From positions 1,922,001 through 1,986,000 of the forward strand of contig NZ_JAPEVI010000003.1 in NCBI RefSeq assembly GCF_026240905.1: a DNA stretch of 64,000 nt, in the 5' to 3' direction. Within the stretch, counting starts at the first letter, position 1. Every line of letters begins with the position of its first letter. The position numbers were made by a program, and so were the translations under genes. Of the stretch, positions 1-7,574 are shown one piece after another. The DNA comes from Roseibium salinum. Lineage in GTDB: Bacteria; Pseudomonadota; Alphaproteobacteria; Rhizobiales; Stappiaceae. The notes beneath the pieces were generated by a model that ran no database searches, was not told where the DNA came from, and worked only from the letters and a program-made list of their open reading frames with translations.

Positions 1-137
1 AAATGGTAGTAGAAGTTCCCGCGGGAAATTTTCACCGCCGCCGCGATGTCCGCGAAGGACGTCGCTGCATAGCCCCGGCCGTAAAAGAGGCTGTCTGCCG
101 CGTCGACGATCTGCTGCCGGGTCGTGCTGCCTGTCAT
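1..137 (-). CDS. TetR/AcrR-family transcriptional regulator, N-terminal fragment
   Basis: Only the first 45 codons are present; the gene runs off the left edge. The protein starts with MTGSTTRQQIVDAADSLFY and continues to an end like GNFYYHF, which is the classic TetR helix-turn-helix: helix 1, a glycine-rich turn, then a recognition helix ending in NFYYHF. The ligand domain is outside the window, so the ligand cannot be inferred. The upstream region carries repeated CTAGGACAA boxes that are a plausible operator for this protein. The family assignment is firm from the HTH; the function is unknown. Confidence 0.85.
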   Translation of the reverse strand, partial: MTGSTTRQQIVDAADSLFYGRGYAATSFADIAAAVKISRGNFYYH

Positions 138-636
138 TCGTTCCCTCCGATTTACAAGCCGTTGGCCCTGGCTGGTCTTTTCTAGGACAATTGACTTAGC
201 AACTAGGACAAATGCCCTAAACAGTCAACCCGGTCCGCTCGGTTAACCCGTCGCAGCCGATGCAGGCCATCGCCGGCCTCACGTCAACGTGAACCGAGGT
301 TGCAACCTCTCCTGACACACCCTGTCAGGAAGGATTTTCTATGGTTGCGATCAGCCGGCGTCCGGCGGCTTCGGGCATGTGCAGTATCGGTTTGTTCCTG
401 TAAATCAAATACTTGCACAGTTATCATCAAACGACAGGTTAAATGACACAGTCCAAAACAATGTTGTGTTTTATCAACAATGCGGGAACGCGCGCTGCGG
501 TGACGGCTTTGTGCCGCAGCCGCGCGCAATTCCCGACATTGGAAATCCTCAATCCTCTCCTAAGTTCAACCAGCCTGGCGGCACTCACAGGACCGGCTAA
601 AGGCAGGAATGCCGGTTTCCGCGCGGAGGGAAGCAA
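138..636. other. Intergenic region between tetR and egtB
   Basis: I see no convincing gene in these 499 bases. Besides the TetR boxes it holds a perfect 14-bp palindrome GAGGTTGCAACCTC at 296-309. Next to it is a perfect 8-bp inverted repeat TCCTGACA/TGTCAGGA (310-317 and 323-330, 5-nt loop) followed by AGGATTTTCT, which may be a weak hairpin terminator or a regulator site. The egtB ribosome site (GGAGGGAAGCAA) sits just before 637. Confidence 0.5.
182..219. promoter_or_regulatory. Candidate TetR operator: direct repeat plus dyad
   Basis: CTAGGACAA occurs at 182-190 and again at 203-211, exactly 21 bp apart (two helical turns). The second copy is also the left half of an imperfect palindrome, TAGGACA-AA-TGCCCTA (204-219). 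It lies 45-82 bp upstream of the TetR start. Repeated boxes on one helix face fit binding of TetR dimers and autoregulation; binding itself is inferred. Confidence 0.5.
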
Positions 637-1902
637 ATGACGTATATGGAAGGACGGGCCGAGCCGTCGCAGGAAACTGCTGCGCTCGATCTCTTTGACC
701 ACACCCGGGCCCGCAGCATGGCGCTGGTGGCCCCCTTGAATGACGAGGACATGGGCCTGCAGTCCATGGAAGATGCCAGCCCGCCCAAGTGGCATCTGGC
801 GCACACCACCTGGTTCTTCGAGGAATTCATCCTGAAACCCTCGCTCCCCGGCTACCAGCCGAGGGACGACCGGTTCGCGCTGCTGTTCAATTCCTACTAC
901 GTGCAGGCCGGCCCCCGGCACACCCGCTCCAAACGCGGCCTCCTGTCCCGGCCGGCGGTGCCGGACGTGATGGCCTATCGCTCGCATGTCGAGGACGCCT
1001 TGCGCGAAGGTGTGGCGCGGGACGCTTTCACGCTGGACCGGGACGAGCTTGAGGCGCTGATCACGCTCGGCTGTCACCACGAGATGCAGCACCAGGAACT
1101 GCTGGTGACCGATCTCCTGCACGCATTCTCCTATAACCCTCTCCTTCCCGCCTATACCGACGCCAAACCCGCCACCGTCAGCGAAGTCCGCGAGCCGGGC
1201 TGGACGTCCCATGACGGCGGGCTCGTGGAAATCGGCCATGACGGCACCGGCTTTGCCTATGACTGCGAAGGCCCGCGCCACAAGGTCTGGCTGGAGCCTT
1301 ACATGCTTTGCGACCGGCCGGTGACCAACGGCGAGTGGATTGCCTTCATGGAGGACGGCGGTTACGAAACCCAGCCGCTCTGGCTTATGGAGGGCTGGGC
1401 GGTCCGGGAGAAGAACGGCTGGGACAGTCCCCTTTACTGGTGGAAGCAGGACGGGACCTGGTGGACCTATTCCCTCAAGGGCCCGCATCCCGTCGACCTC
1501 TCGGCACCGGTCGTTCACGTCAGCTACTACGAGGCGGACGCCTTCGCCCGTTGGGCCGGATGCCGGCTGCCCACGGAGGCGGAGTGGGAAGCGGCCGCGG
1601 AGCAGACACCGATCGAAGGCAACTTCATGGATCACGGCGCGCTTGTGCCGGTGGGACGCCGGACCGGCCTGTGGGGCGATGTCTGGCAATGGACCAGCAG
1701 CGCCTTTTCGCCATACCCGGGCTTCAGACCGCCGGAAGGCGCGATCGGGGAATACAACGGCAAGTTCATGGTGAACCAGATGGTGCTGCGCGGCGGCTCC
1801 TGCGCCACTCCGAAGCTCCAGATGCGCCCGTCCTACCGTACCTTCTTCTATCCGCACCAGCGCTGGCAGATGCTCGGCCTCAGACTGGCAGGAGACAAAT
1901 GA
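637..1902 (+). CDS. egtB: Ergothioneine biosynthesis sulfoxide synthase EgtB
   Basis: This non-heme iron enzyme joins a thiol donor to hercynine (trimethyl-histidine) using oxygen, forming the sulfoxide intermediate of ergothioneine. The 421-residue protein has an N-terminal DinB-like helical domain and a C-terminal formylglycine-generating-enzyme/sulfatase-modifying fold. Iron-ligand histidines are visible: H56 in WHLAHTTW, and H148 and H152 in HHEMQHQE (HX3HXE). The C-terminal part shows RLPTEAEWEAAA and VWQWTSSAFSPYPGF, typical of the FGE fold. Length is normal for the family. The start at 637 is preceded by GGAGGGAAGCAA. Its stop overlaps the egtD start (ATGA), so the two are co-translated. 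No egtA, egtC or egtE lies nearby, which suggests the proteobacterial type that may use free cysteine (inference). Confidence 0.95.
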   Translation: MTYMEGRAEPSQETAALDLFDHTRARSMALVAPLNDEDMGLQSMEDASPPKWHLAHTTWFFEEFILKPSLPGYQPRDDRFALLFNSYYVQAGPRHTRSKRGLLSRPAVPDVMAYRSHVEDALREGVARDAFTLDRDELEALITLGCHHEMQHQELLVTDLLHAFSYNPLLPAYTDAKPATVSEVREPGWTSHDGGLVEIGHDGTGFAYDCEGPRHKVWLEPYMLCDRPVTNGEWIAFMEDGGYETQPLWLMEGWAVREKNGWDSPLYWWKQDGTWWTYSLKGPHPVDLSAPVVHVSYYEADAFARWAGCRLPTEAEWEAAAEQTPIEGNFMDHGALVPVGRRTGLWGDVWQWTSSAFSPYPGFRPPEGAIGEYNGKFMVNQMVLRGGSCATPKLQMRPSYRTFFYPHQRWQMLGLRLAGDK

Positions 1903-2844
1903 CAAAACACGTTTCCCCCGCCCCGGGACAACTCGTTCAGATCCGAAATCCTGGCGGGTCTGAATGCGCCGCGAAAGGCCGTCAGCAGCAAGTGGCTCTA
2001 CGACGATGTCGGATCGCATCTGTTTGAAGCCATTACCGAGCTGGACGCCTATTACCCGACCCGCACGGAACTGGGCATTCTCAAGGAGAACGTCCGCAAT
2101 TACAGGCGCCTTCCCGGCTCCCGGGGAGCGATGGTCGAGCTGGGCAGCGGATCGAGCCGCAAGACCAACCTGCTGCTCAGCGCCTTTCCCGATCTCTCGG
2201 TCTACATGCCGATCGATATTTCGGAAAATCATCTCAAGGACGCCGCCGAACGGGTGCGCCGCGCCTATCCCTCGCTTGCCGTCATCCCGGTCGCGGCGGA
2301 TTTCACCCAGCCCCTCGGCGAGCTTCCGCTTCTGCCGGAACTTCCGGTTCTGGTGTTCTTCCCGGGATCTACCATCGGAAATTTCGAGAAGTCCGCCGCG
2401 GCCGAGCTGTTGAGGAATATTCGCACTGCCATCCCCGGGGCGACCATGATCGTCGGGGTCGACAGGCCGAAGAACCGGGAGGTGCTGGTCGAAGCCTATG
2501 ACGATCCGGCCGGGATCACGGCCGCGTTCAACCAGAACCTCCTGCAACGGATCAACCGCGAACTCGACGGCGATATCGACCTCACATTGTTCGCCCACAA
2601 GGCGGTCTGGAACGAGGAGGAAAGCCGGATCGAGATGCATCTGGAGAGCCTGCGCGAGCAGACGATATCCATCGGCGGTGAAAAGATCGCCTTTGAGAAA
2701 GGCGAAACGATCCACACGGAAAACTCGCACAAATACAGCGAGGAAGCCTTCACCGAGATCGCCGGCCAGGGCGGCTGGCGGGTTCTCGATCAGGCGAGCG
2801 ACAAGGAAGACAAGTTCACCGTCTATACCTTGCAGGCCGTGTGA
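1899..2844 (+). CDS. egtD: L-histidine N-alpha-methyltransferase EgtD, with apparent +1 frameshift near the N-terminus
   Basis: EgtD trimethylates histidine with three S-adenosylmethionine to give hercynine, the substrate of EgtB. The ATG at 1899 overlaps the egtB stop. From it the first codons read MTKHVSPAP, but the conserved body (FRSEILAGL, KWLYDDVGSHLFEAIT, YYPTRTE, MVELGSGSSRKTNLL) is in another frame entered by about 1936. No start codon exists in that frame before 2131, which would remove about 65 conserved residues including the histidine-binding region. One surplus base in CCCCGGG (about 1921-1927) explains it: dropping it gives MTKHVSPAPDNSFRSEIL, about 314 residues, the normal family length. 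The SAM motif is VELGSGSS. Probably a sequence error; a real null mutation cannot be excluded. A perfect terminator hairpin follows. Confidence 0.88.
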
Positions 2845-2872
2845 GCCGCCGCTTCCGCCCTGCGCAACCATC

Positions 2873-2910
2873 GCATCTTCCGTGAGCCGCTCACGGAAGA
2901 TGCATTTTGA
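2873..2910 (+). terminator. Rho-independent terminator of egtBD
   Basis: A perfect 14-bp stem, GCATCTTCCGTGAG (2873-2886) with CTCACGGAAGATGC (2890-2903) and a 3-nt loop, is followed by ATTTTGA. The short T tract is on the plus strand only, so it serves egtBD. The convergent lysE-type gene stops at 2914. Confidence 0.75.
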
Positions 2911-2913
2911 AGA

Positions 2914-3543
2914 TCACGCGCGCTCGGTCACGGCCAGTCTGACGGCAAGACCGACGAAGACCACGCCGGCCAGGCGGTTGAGCCAGACCTGCGCCCCGTG
3001 CGACCGTTTCAGGAACGCGCCAAGCAACCCTCCGCCGAGCGCGATGCCGCCGAACACCAAGATGGTTGCGACGATAAACAGTCCGCCGAACAACAGGATC
3101 TGCACCGGAACCGAACCGCGCGACGGATCGGCAAATTGCGGCAGGAACGCCAGGAAGAATATCGCGACCTTCGGGTTTGTCACGTTCATGACGATGCCGC
3201 GCCGGTAGAGCGCGAAGGCAGTCAGAGGCGGGTCGTTGCGGCCGGAGAGCTTCGCTCCGCCTGCCCGGAAGGCCTGAAACGCCAGATAGAGAAGGTAACC
3301 GGCCCCGGCAAATTTCAGCGCCGTGAAAGCCAGTGCGGATGTCTTGAAGATCGCCGCGACACCGAAAGCGACCGCGACAGTGTGAACGATGAGACCGGTG
3401 CACAGCCCCAGGGTGACGATGAGGCCGGCAATTCGGCCATGGAGCGCCGACTGGGTCAGCACGAAAATATTGTCCGGCCCGGGCGCCAGCCCCAGTGCAA
3501 TGGCTGCGGCAAGGAAGACGGTCAGAACATCAAAAGGAATCAT
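2914..3543 (-). CDS. LysE/RhtB-family amino-acid exporter
   Basis: A 209-residue inner-membrane protein with about six hydrophobic segments and the family signature GLAPGPDN near residue 22. These transporters export basic amino acids, homoserine/threonine or related small molecules; the substrate cannot be told here. The start MIPFDVLTVFLAAA at 3543 is preferred over upstream in-frame codons because GGGGAG lies just before it and the extra N-terminus would not be hydrophobic. It is convergent with egtBD and divergent from the TAXI gene. Confidence 0.9.
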   Translation of the reverse strand: MIPFDVLTVFLAAAIALGLAPGPDNIFVLTQSALHGRIAGLIVTLGLCTGLIVHTVAVAFGVAAIFKTSALAFTALKFAGAGYLLYLAFQAFRAGGAKLSGRNDPPLTAFALYRRGIVMNVTNPKVAIFFLAFLPQFADPSRGSVPVQILLFGGLFIVATILVFGGIALGGGLLGAFLKRSHGAQVWLNRLAGVVFVGLAVRLAVTERA

Positions 3544-3712
3544 GGTCGGCTCCCCGGAAGCGAATGAACGAATGGACAGCCGGCAGGCAAAAGTCAATTG
3601 CGCCCCGCCCGGCAATACTCATGGCGTGCTGAATGGCGAAGGCGATGGTCCCAGGTGTTCCTCCACGCCGGGATGTGCTTTATGACTTTAACGCCAAGAG
3701 TTTCGGCTCGGC

Positions 3713-3749
3713 GATGCCGGATCTCCGCTGCGCTGCGCCCGGAATGTGA
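3713..3749. repeat. Intergenic palindromic repeat, copy A
   Basis: GATGCCGGATCTCC...CGCCCGGAATGTGA has inverted CCGGAT/CCGGAAT ends around CGCTGCGCTGCG. On the reverse strand it reads CATTCCGGGCGCAGCGC, close to the CATTCCGG...ATCCGGAAT intergenic elements common in alphaproteobacteria. A related element lies at 47485-47533. Confidence 0.45.
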
Positions 3750-3844
3750 GGAACGACCTGCCGGCGTCAGCGTTTGCCGGAGACGCCTGTCCGGGATAGC
3801 CGCTTCTTTGCAGGTGAGAATTTTCCAACGAGGGAACCGGCCGG

Positions 3845-4810
3845 ATGACGATCAAACCGAACCTTGCAGGCGCCGTTCTGGCAGTGGCCGTCGCATTTGC
3901 GGGCGCTGCCTCTGCGGAAGACTTCATCACCGTCGGCACGGGCGGGGTAACCGGCGTCTATTACCCGGCGGGTGGTGCAATCTGCCGTCTGGTCAACAAG
4001 GAACGCAGCGAGCATCGCATCCGCTGCTCGATCGAATCCACCGGGGGGTCCGTATACAACATCCGGGCCATCCGCCGGGGCGACCTCGAATTCGGTGTTG
4101 TCCAGTCCGACGTCCAGGCCGCGGCCCTCGAGGGCACGGGAGCCTTTGCCGCCGACCGCTCCTATTCCGGGCTGCGCGCGCTGTTTTCCATCTATCCGGA
4201 ACCACTGCATGTAGTGGCCCGCAAGGATGCGGGGATCGACAGCGCGCAGGACCTGAAGGGCAAGAAGGTCAATATCGGCAATCCCGGCTCCGGCAGCCGC
4301 GTAATGGCCGAGATTCTCTTGCTGCAGGCGGGCATTTCCCCTGAAGACCTGGCGCTTGCCGGCGAGCTGAAGTCCACCGAACAGGCCGCCGCACTGTGCG
4401 AGGGCAAACTGGATGCCGCCATCTGGGCGGCCGGCCTGCCGAACGCTTCGGCTCTCGAAGCGACGTCCACCTGCGATATCAGGATCATCCCCCTTGATGG
4501 CGAAATCACCGGCAAGGTGCTTGCCGAGACCAGCGCCTACGCGGCAGCCACCATTCCCGGCGGCCTGTATCCGGGCAACCCGAATGACATTCCCTCCTGG
4601 GGCCCGAGGGCCACTTTCGTCACCTCGGCGGATGTTCCCGATCAATTCGTCTACGCGGTTGTTTCCGCCGTTTTCGAGAATTTCGACGAGTTCAAGGCGC
4701 TACATCCGGCATTCGCCCTCCTCAAGCGGGAAGAAATGATCAAGGACGGCCTCACGGCCGATCTGCATCCGGGTGCAGTGAAATACTATCAGGAACAGGG
4801 CTGGCTCTGA
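3845..4810 (+). CDS. TAXI-family TRAP transporter solute-binding protein
   Basis: A 321-residue periplasmic protein. Residues 1-24 form a Sec signal peptide ending AGAASA-EDF, followed by VGTGGVTGVYYPAGG, the hallmark N-terminus of TAXI (NMT1-like) receptors. TAXI proteins normally deliver a small carboxylate such as glutamate or oxoglutarate to a fused DctQM membrane protein. No TRAP membrane gene lies nearby, so this is an orphan receptor or partners with a distant permease. It is followed after 41 bp by the DddP-like M24 gene, in the same direction and probably the same transcript, suggesting that the peptidase-like protein acts on an imported compound (inference). Confidence 0.9.
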   Translation: MTIKPNLAGAVLAVAVAFAGAASAEDFITVGTGGVTGVYYPAGGAICRLVNKERSEHRIRCSIESTGGSVYNIRAIRRGDLEFGVVQSDVQAAALEGTGAFAADRSYSGLRALFSIYPEPLHVVARKDAGIDSAQDLKGKKVNIGNPGSGSRVMAEILLLQAGISPEDLALAGELKSTEQAAALCEGKLDAAIWAAGLPNASALEATSTCDIRIIPLDGEITGKVLAETSAYAAATIPGGLYPGNPNDIPSWGPRATFVTSADVPDQFVYAVVSAVFENFDEFKALHPAFALLKREEMIKDGLTADLHPGAVKYYQEQGWL

Positions 4811-4851
4811 TTTCCAGCCAATTTCAGAAAGAAGACCCGGAAGGAGGCGAA

Positions 4852-6111
4852 ATGGCGGATCTGGACTGGCATGCGGAGCGCAGTGACCTGGAAGGGCTCG
4901 TTCAGCTAGACCGGGCGCCGGAGACACATGACATCGATCTGAAAGCCGTCCGCCAATACCGGCAGGCGCGTGTGCGCGCGAAGATGGGCGACTATGGTAT
5001 CGATGCGCTGATCCTGTCCGACCCGGTGAACATCCGCTATGCGACCGGCACACGGAACATGCAGGTCTTCTCCATGCGCAACGCCCCTTCCCGCTACCTG
5101 CTGCTGACACCGAACCGATCCGTCCTGTTCGAGTTCACCGGCTGCCTGCATCTGGGCGAAGGCTTCGAGACCATAGACGAGGTTCGCCCGGCCAGAACGG
5201 CAAGCTTCGTTGCAGCCGGCCCGCATATTGCCGAACGCGAACGCAGCTGGGCGGCGGAAATGGCATCGCTCATACGCGAACTGACCGGAATGAAGGATGC
5301 GACGGTGGGGCTTGAGCGGCTGAATGCGGGAACCGCCATTGCGCTGCGGGACGCCGGGTTCCGCATCGCCGATGCTCAAGAGCCGGTTGAAATGGCGCGC
5401 GCGATCAAGTCGCCAGAGGAAATGAAATGCGTCATCGCATCCTTGCGCGCGACCGAGATCGGTGTCGGAAAACTGCGCGACGCGATCCGTCCCGGACTGA
5501 CCGAGGCCGAGCTCTGGTCGGTGCTGCACAAGTCCGTCATCGAGCAGAATGGCGACTACATCGAAACCCGGCTCCTGAGCGCCGGTGCGCGCACCAATCC
5601 CTGGTTCCAGGAAACCTCGGACAATGTCATCGGAGCGAACGAGCTGATTGCACTCGATACCGATGTGGTCGGCTGCCACGGATATTACGCAGATTTCTCC
5701 CGCACCTTTCATGCCGGTCCGGACCGGCCGAGCGACGTTCAGCGTGAGCTCTACAAGACCGCCCATGAACAGGTGCACCACAACATCGATATCCTGCACC
5801 CCGGCATGACATTCCGGGAGTATGCGGACAAGGCGTGGAACATTCCCGAGAAGTTCTATGCCAACCGGTATTATCTGTCCGCCCATGGCTGCGGGATGAC
5901 CGGGGAATACCCTTATCTCTACCATCACGGAGATTTCCCCGATGCGGGCTATGACGGCGTCGTCGAGCCGGGCATGACGCTTTGCGTTGAAAGCTATATC
6001 GGCGAGGAAGGCGCGCGGGAGGGCGTCAAACTGGAGCAACAGTTGCTCGTCACCGCTGACGGCATCCAGGTCCTGTCCCGCTTTCCTTTTGAGGACGATC
6101 TTCTGGCATGA
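4852..6111 (+). CDS. M24 peptidase-fold protein of the DddP (DMSP lyase) type, catalytic base replaced
   Basis: A 419-residue protein with an N-terminal creatinase-like domain and a C-terminal pita-bread metallohydrolase domain. The C-terminal half closely follows DddP as I recall it: IETRLL, RTNPWFQE, DTD, HG.G, LCVE, EEG and KLE blocks in order. All six metal ligands are present: D269, D271, D281, H345, E380 and E395. As recalled, the numbers for the Ruegeria lacuscaerulensis DddP ligands are each 26 higher, so the proteins are colinear. The recalled general base D377 corresponds to G351 here (HGCGMTGEY against HGVGLCDEW), so DMSP lyase activity is doubtful. It may be a dipeptidase/creatinase relative acting on the ligand of the preceding TAXI receptor. 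GGAGGCGAA precedes the ATG. Confidence 0.85.
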   Translation: MADLDWHAERSDLEGLVQLDRAPETHDIDLKAVRQYRQARVRAKMGDYGIDALILSDPVNIRYATGTRNMQVFSMRNAPSRYLLLTPNRSVLFEFTGCLHLGEGFETIDEVRPARTASFVAAGPHIAERERSWAAEMASLIRELTGMKDATVGLERLNAGTAIALRDAGFRIADAQEPVEMARAIKSPEEMKCVIASLRATEIGVGKLRDAIRPGLTEAELWSVLHKSVIEQNGDYIETRLLSAGARTNPWFQETSDNVIGANELIALDTDVVGCHGYYADFSRTFHAGPDRPSDVQRELYKTAHEQVHHNIDILHPGMTFREYADKAWNIPEKFYANRYYLSAHGCGMTGEYPYLYHHGDFPDAGYDGVVEPGMTLCVESYIGEEGAREGVKLEQQLLVTADGIQVLSRFPFEDDLLA

Positions 6112-6214
6112 GGGGGAAAACCATGTCCCGGCATCTTCAAATCTCCTCCGGAATTAAAAAACCATTCTCAACTCTGAGTGACGGACTGGCAAATCCGCAT
6201 CCCTTCACCTACCT

Positions 6215-6230
6215 ATCGTAATGTTGCGAT
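6215..6230. promoter_or_regulatory. Imperfect dyad upstream of yghU
   Basis: ATCGTAA-TG-TTGCGAT is a 6/7 matching inverted repeat 71 bp before the yghU start. Spacing and form would suit a LysR- or TetR-type activator or repressor. No candidate regulator is adjacent. Confidence 0.3.
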
Positions 6231-6300
6231 GATTTGCGTATCTGAGGTATGCAGTCATTCCGAAACGTTCCGTCTCATCCCCTTTTGGAGATTCATTCTC

Positions 6301-7173
6301 ATGAGCGACACTACGACCTACACCCCGCCGAAAGTCTGGAAGTGGGAGCGGCCGAGCGGCGGTGATTTTGCCAGCATCAACCGGCCGGTTTCCGGTGCCA
6401 CCCATGAAAAGGAATTGCCGGTCGGCAAACATCCGCTGCAGCTCTACTCGCAGGGAACGCCGAACGGGGTCAAGGTCACCGTGATGCTGGAAGAACTCCT
6501 GGCGCTTGGCCACACGGGCGCCGAATACGATGCGTGGCTTATCCGCATCAGTGACGGCGATCAGTTCTCCAGCGGCTTTGTCGGCATCAACCCGAATTCC
6601 AAGATCCCTGCCCTCGTCGATCACAGCACCGACACGCCGACGCGGGTTTTCGAATCCGGATCGATCCTGCTCTATCTTGCCGAGAAGTTCGGCGCATTCC
6701 TTCCCAAGGATCACGCAGGGCGGACGGAAACGCTGAACTGGCTGTTCTGGCAGATGGGATCGGCGCCGTATGTCGGCGGCGGTTTCGGGCACTTTTATGC
6801 CTATGCACCGGAAAAGTACCAATATCCGATCGACCGCTTCGCCATGGAAACCAAGCGCCAGCTGGACGTGCTGGACAAGCTGCTGGCGGGCAGGCCGTAT
6901 ATTGCCGGCAACGACTACACCATCGCCGACATCGCCATCTTTCCCTGGTATGGCGGGATGGTTCTCGGGCGCGCCTATAATGCGGCCGAATTCCTGTCGG
7001 TTCGCGACTACAAGCACGTTCTGGCCTGGGCGGAGAAGATCGATTCCCGTCCGGCCGTGGTGCGCGGGCGCATGGTCAACCGTACCTCGGGCGACGAATC
7101 CGAACAGCTTCTGGAGCGCCACGACGCATCGGACCTGGATGCGAAGGTCGCCGCCAGGAACGCTGCCGAGTAA
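6301..7173 (+). CDS. yghU: YghU/Ure2p-like glutathione S-transferase (disulfide-bond oxidoreductase)
   Basis: A 290-residue cytosolic enzyme of the nu-class/YghU family, which binds two glutathiones and reduces disulfides and peroxides. The N-terminal extension TTYTPPKVWKWERPSGGDFA is diagnostic of YghU. It is followed by the thioredoxin fold (LYSQGTPNGVKVTVMLEEL, NPNSKIPALVD, ESGSILLYLAEKFG) and the helical C-terminal domain (YTIADIAIFPW, SRPAVVRGRMVNR). The start at 6301 is chosen because TTTGGAG lies 11 bases upstream and it matches the family N-terminus; codons upstream belong to the promoter region. Monocistronic, with a GC-rich hairpin after it. Confidence 0.93.
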   Translation: MSDTTTYTPPKVWKWERPSGGDFASINRPVSGATHEKELPVGKHPLQLYSQGTPNGVKVTVMLEELLALGHTGAEYDAWLIRISDGDQFSSGFVGINPNSKIPALVDHSTDTPTRVFESGSILLYLAEKFGAFLPKDHAGRTETLNWLFWQMGSAPYVGGGFGHFYAYAPEKYQYPIDRFAMETKRQLDVLDKLLAGRPYIAGNDYTIADIAIFPWYGGMVLGRAYNAAEFLSVRDYKHVLAWAEKIDSRPAVVRGRMVNRTSGDESEQLLERHDASDLDAKVAARNAAE

Positions 7174-7574
7174 AATTGCCACAGCCGCGGCTTCTCTTCT
7201 GGCGGGAGCCGCGGCGCTGGAGCGTTCTGCTTAAACTGATTATATCCCGCCCAAACCCCGCAGGTGCTGCGGTCGTTACGGAAAAATATACTAAAACCGA
7301 CTTCCTTTTGAGTAATTCGGCCGGAGCACCGACCGGAACACAGTCAACAGTGCTCAAATTGCGCTGACTAACATTCACCCCCGAACACACCGTTTGCCGA
7401 TCCTGCCGGTAATACCGTGCAGATCATGTTGAATCACACCTTGTCACAAATAACATTTTCGTTTCTATATTCGCTGCGCGCTTGCACGGTCCGGGCGGCA
7501 CCGGTGACTCGTTCACCAGATCGGACGGGCAAACCATTCATAGGCCACTCCCTCGTTACCATTTGGAGCGACAT
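7174..7574. other. Intergenic region between yghU and pntA
   Basis: 401 bases without a gene. A hairpin with GCCGCGGC arms (7184-7191 and 7208-7215) lies just after yghU and may end its transcript, though without a T run. The rest is AT-richer and must hold the pnt promoter. TTGTCA (7441-7446) and TATATT (7466-7471) are possible -35/-10 boxes, but 19 bp apart, so weak. Confidence 0.4.

Noticed and set aside
439..2871. An 810-residue open frame on the minus strand opposite egtB and egtD
   Set aside because: It lies wholly antisense to clear egtB/egtD coding sequence, has low-complexity composition, no family motif and no ribosome site; a high-GC shadow.
6123..6179. A 19-codon frame (MSRHLQISSGIKKPFSTL...) behind GAGGGGGAAAACC
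   Set aside because: The ribosome site is good but the peptide is very short, without similarity, and sits at the end of the M24 transcript; not enough support for a gene.
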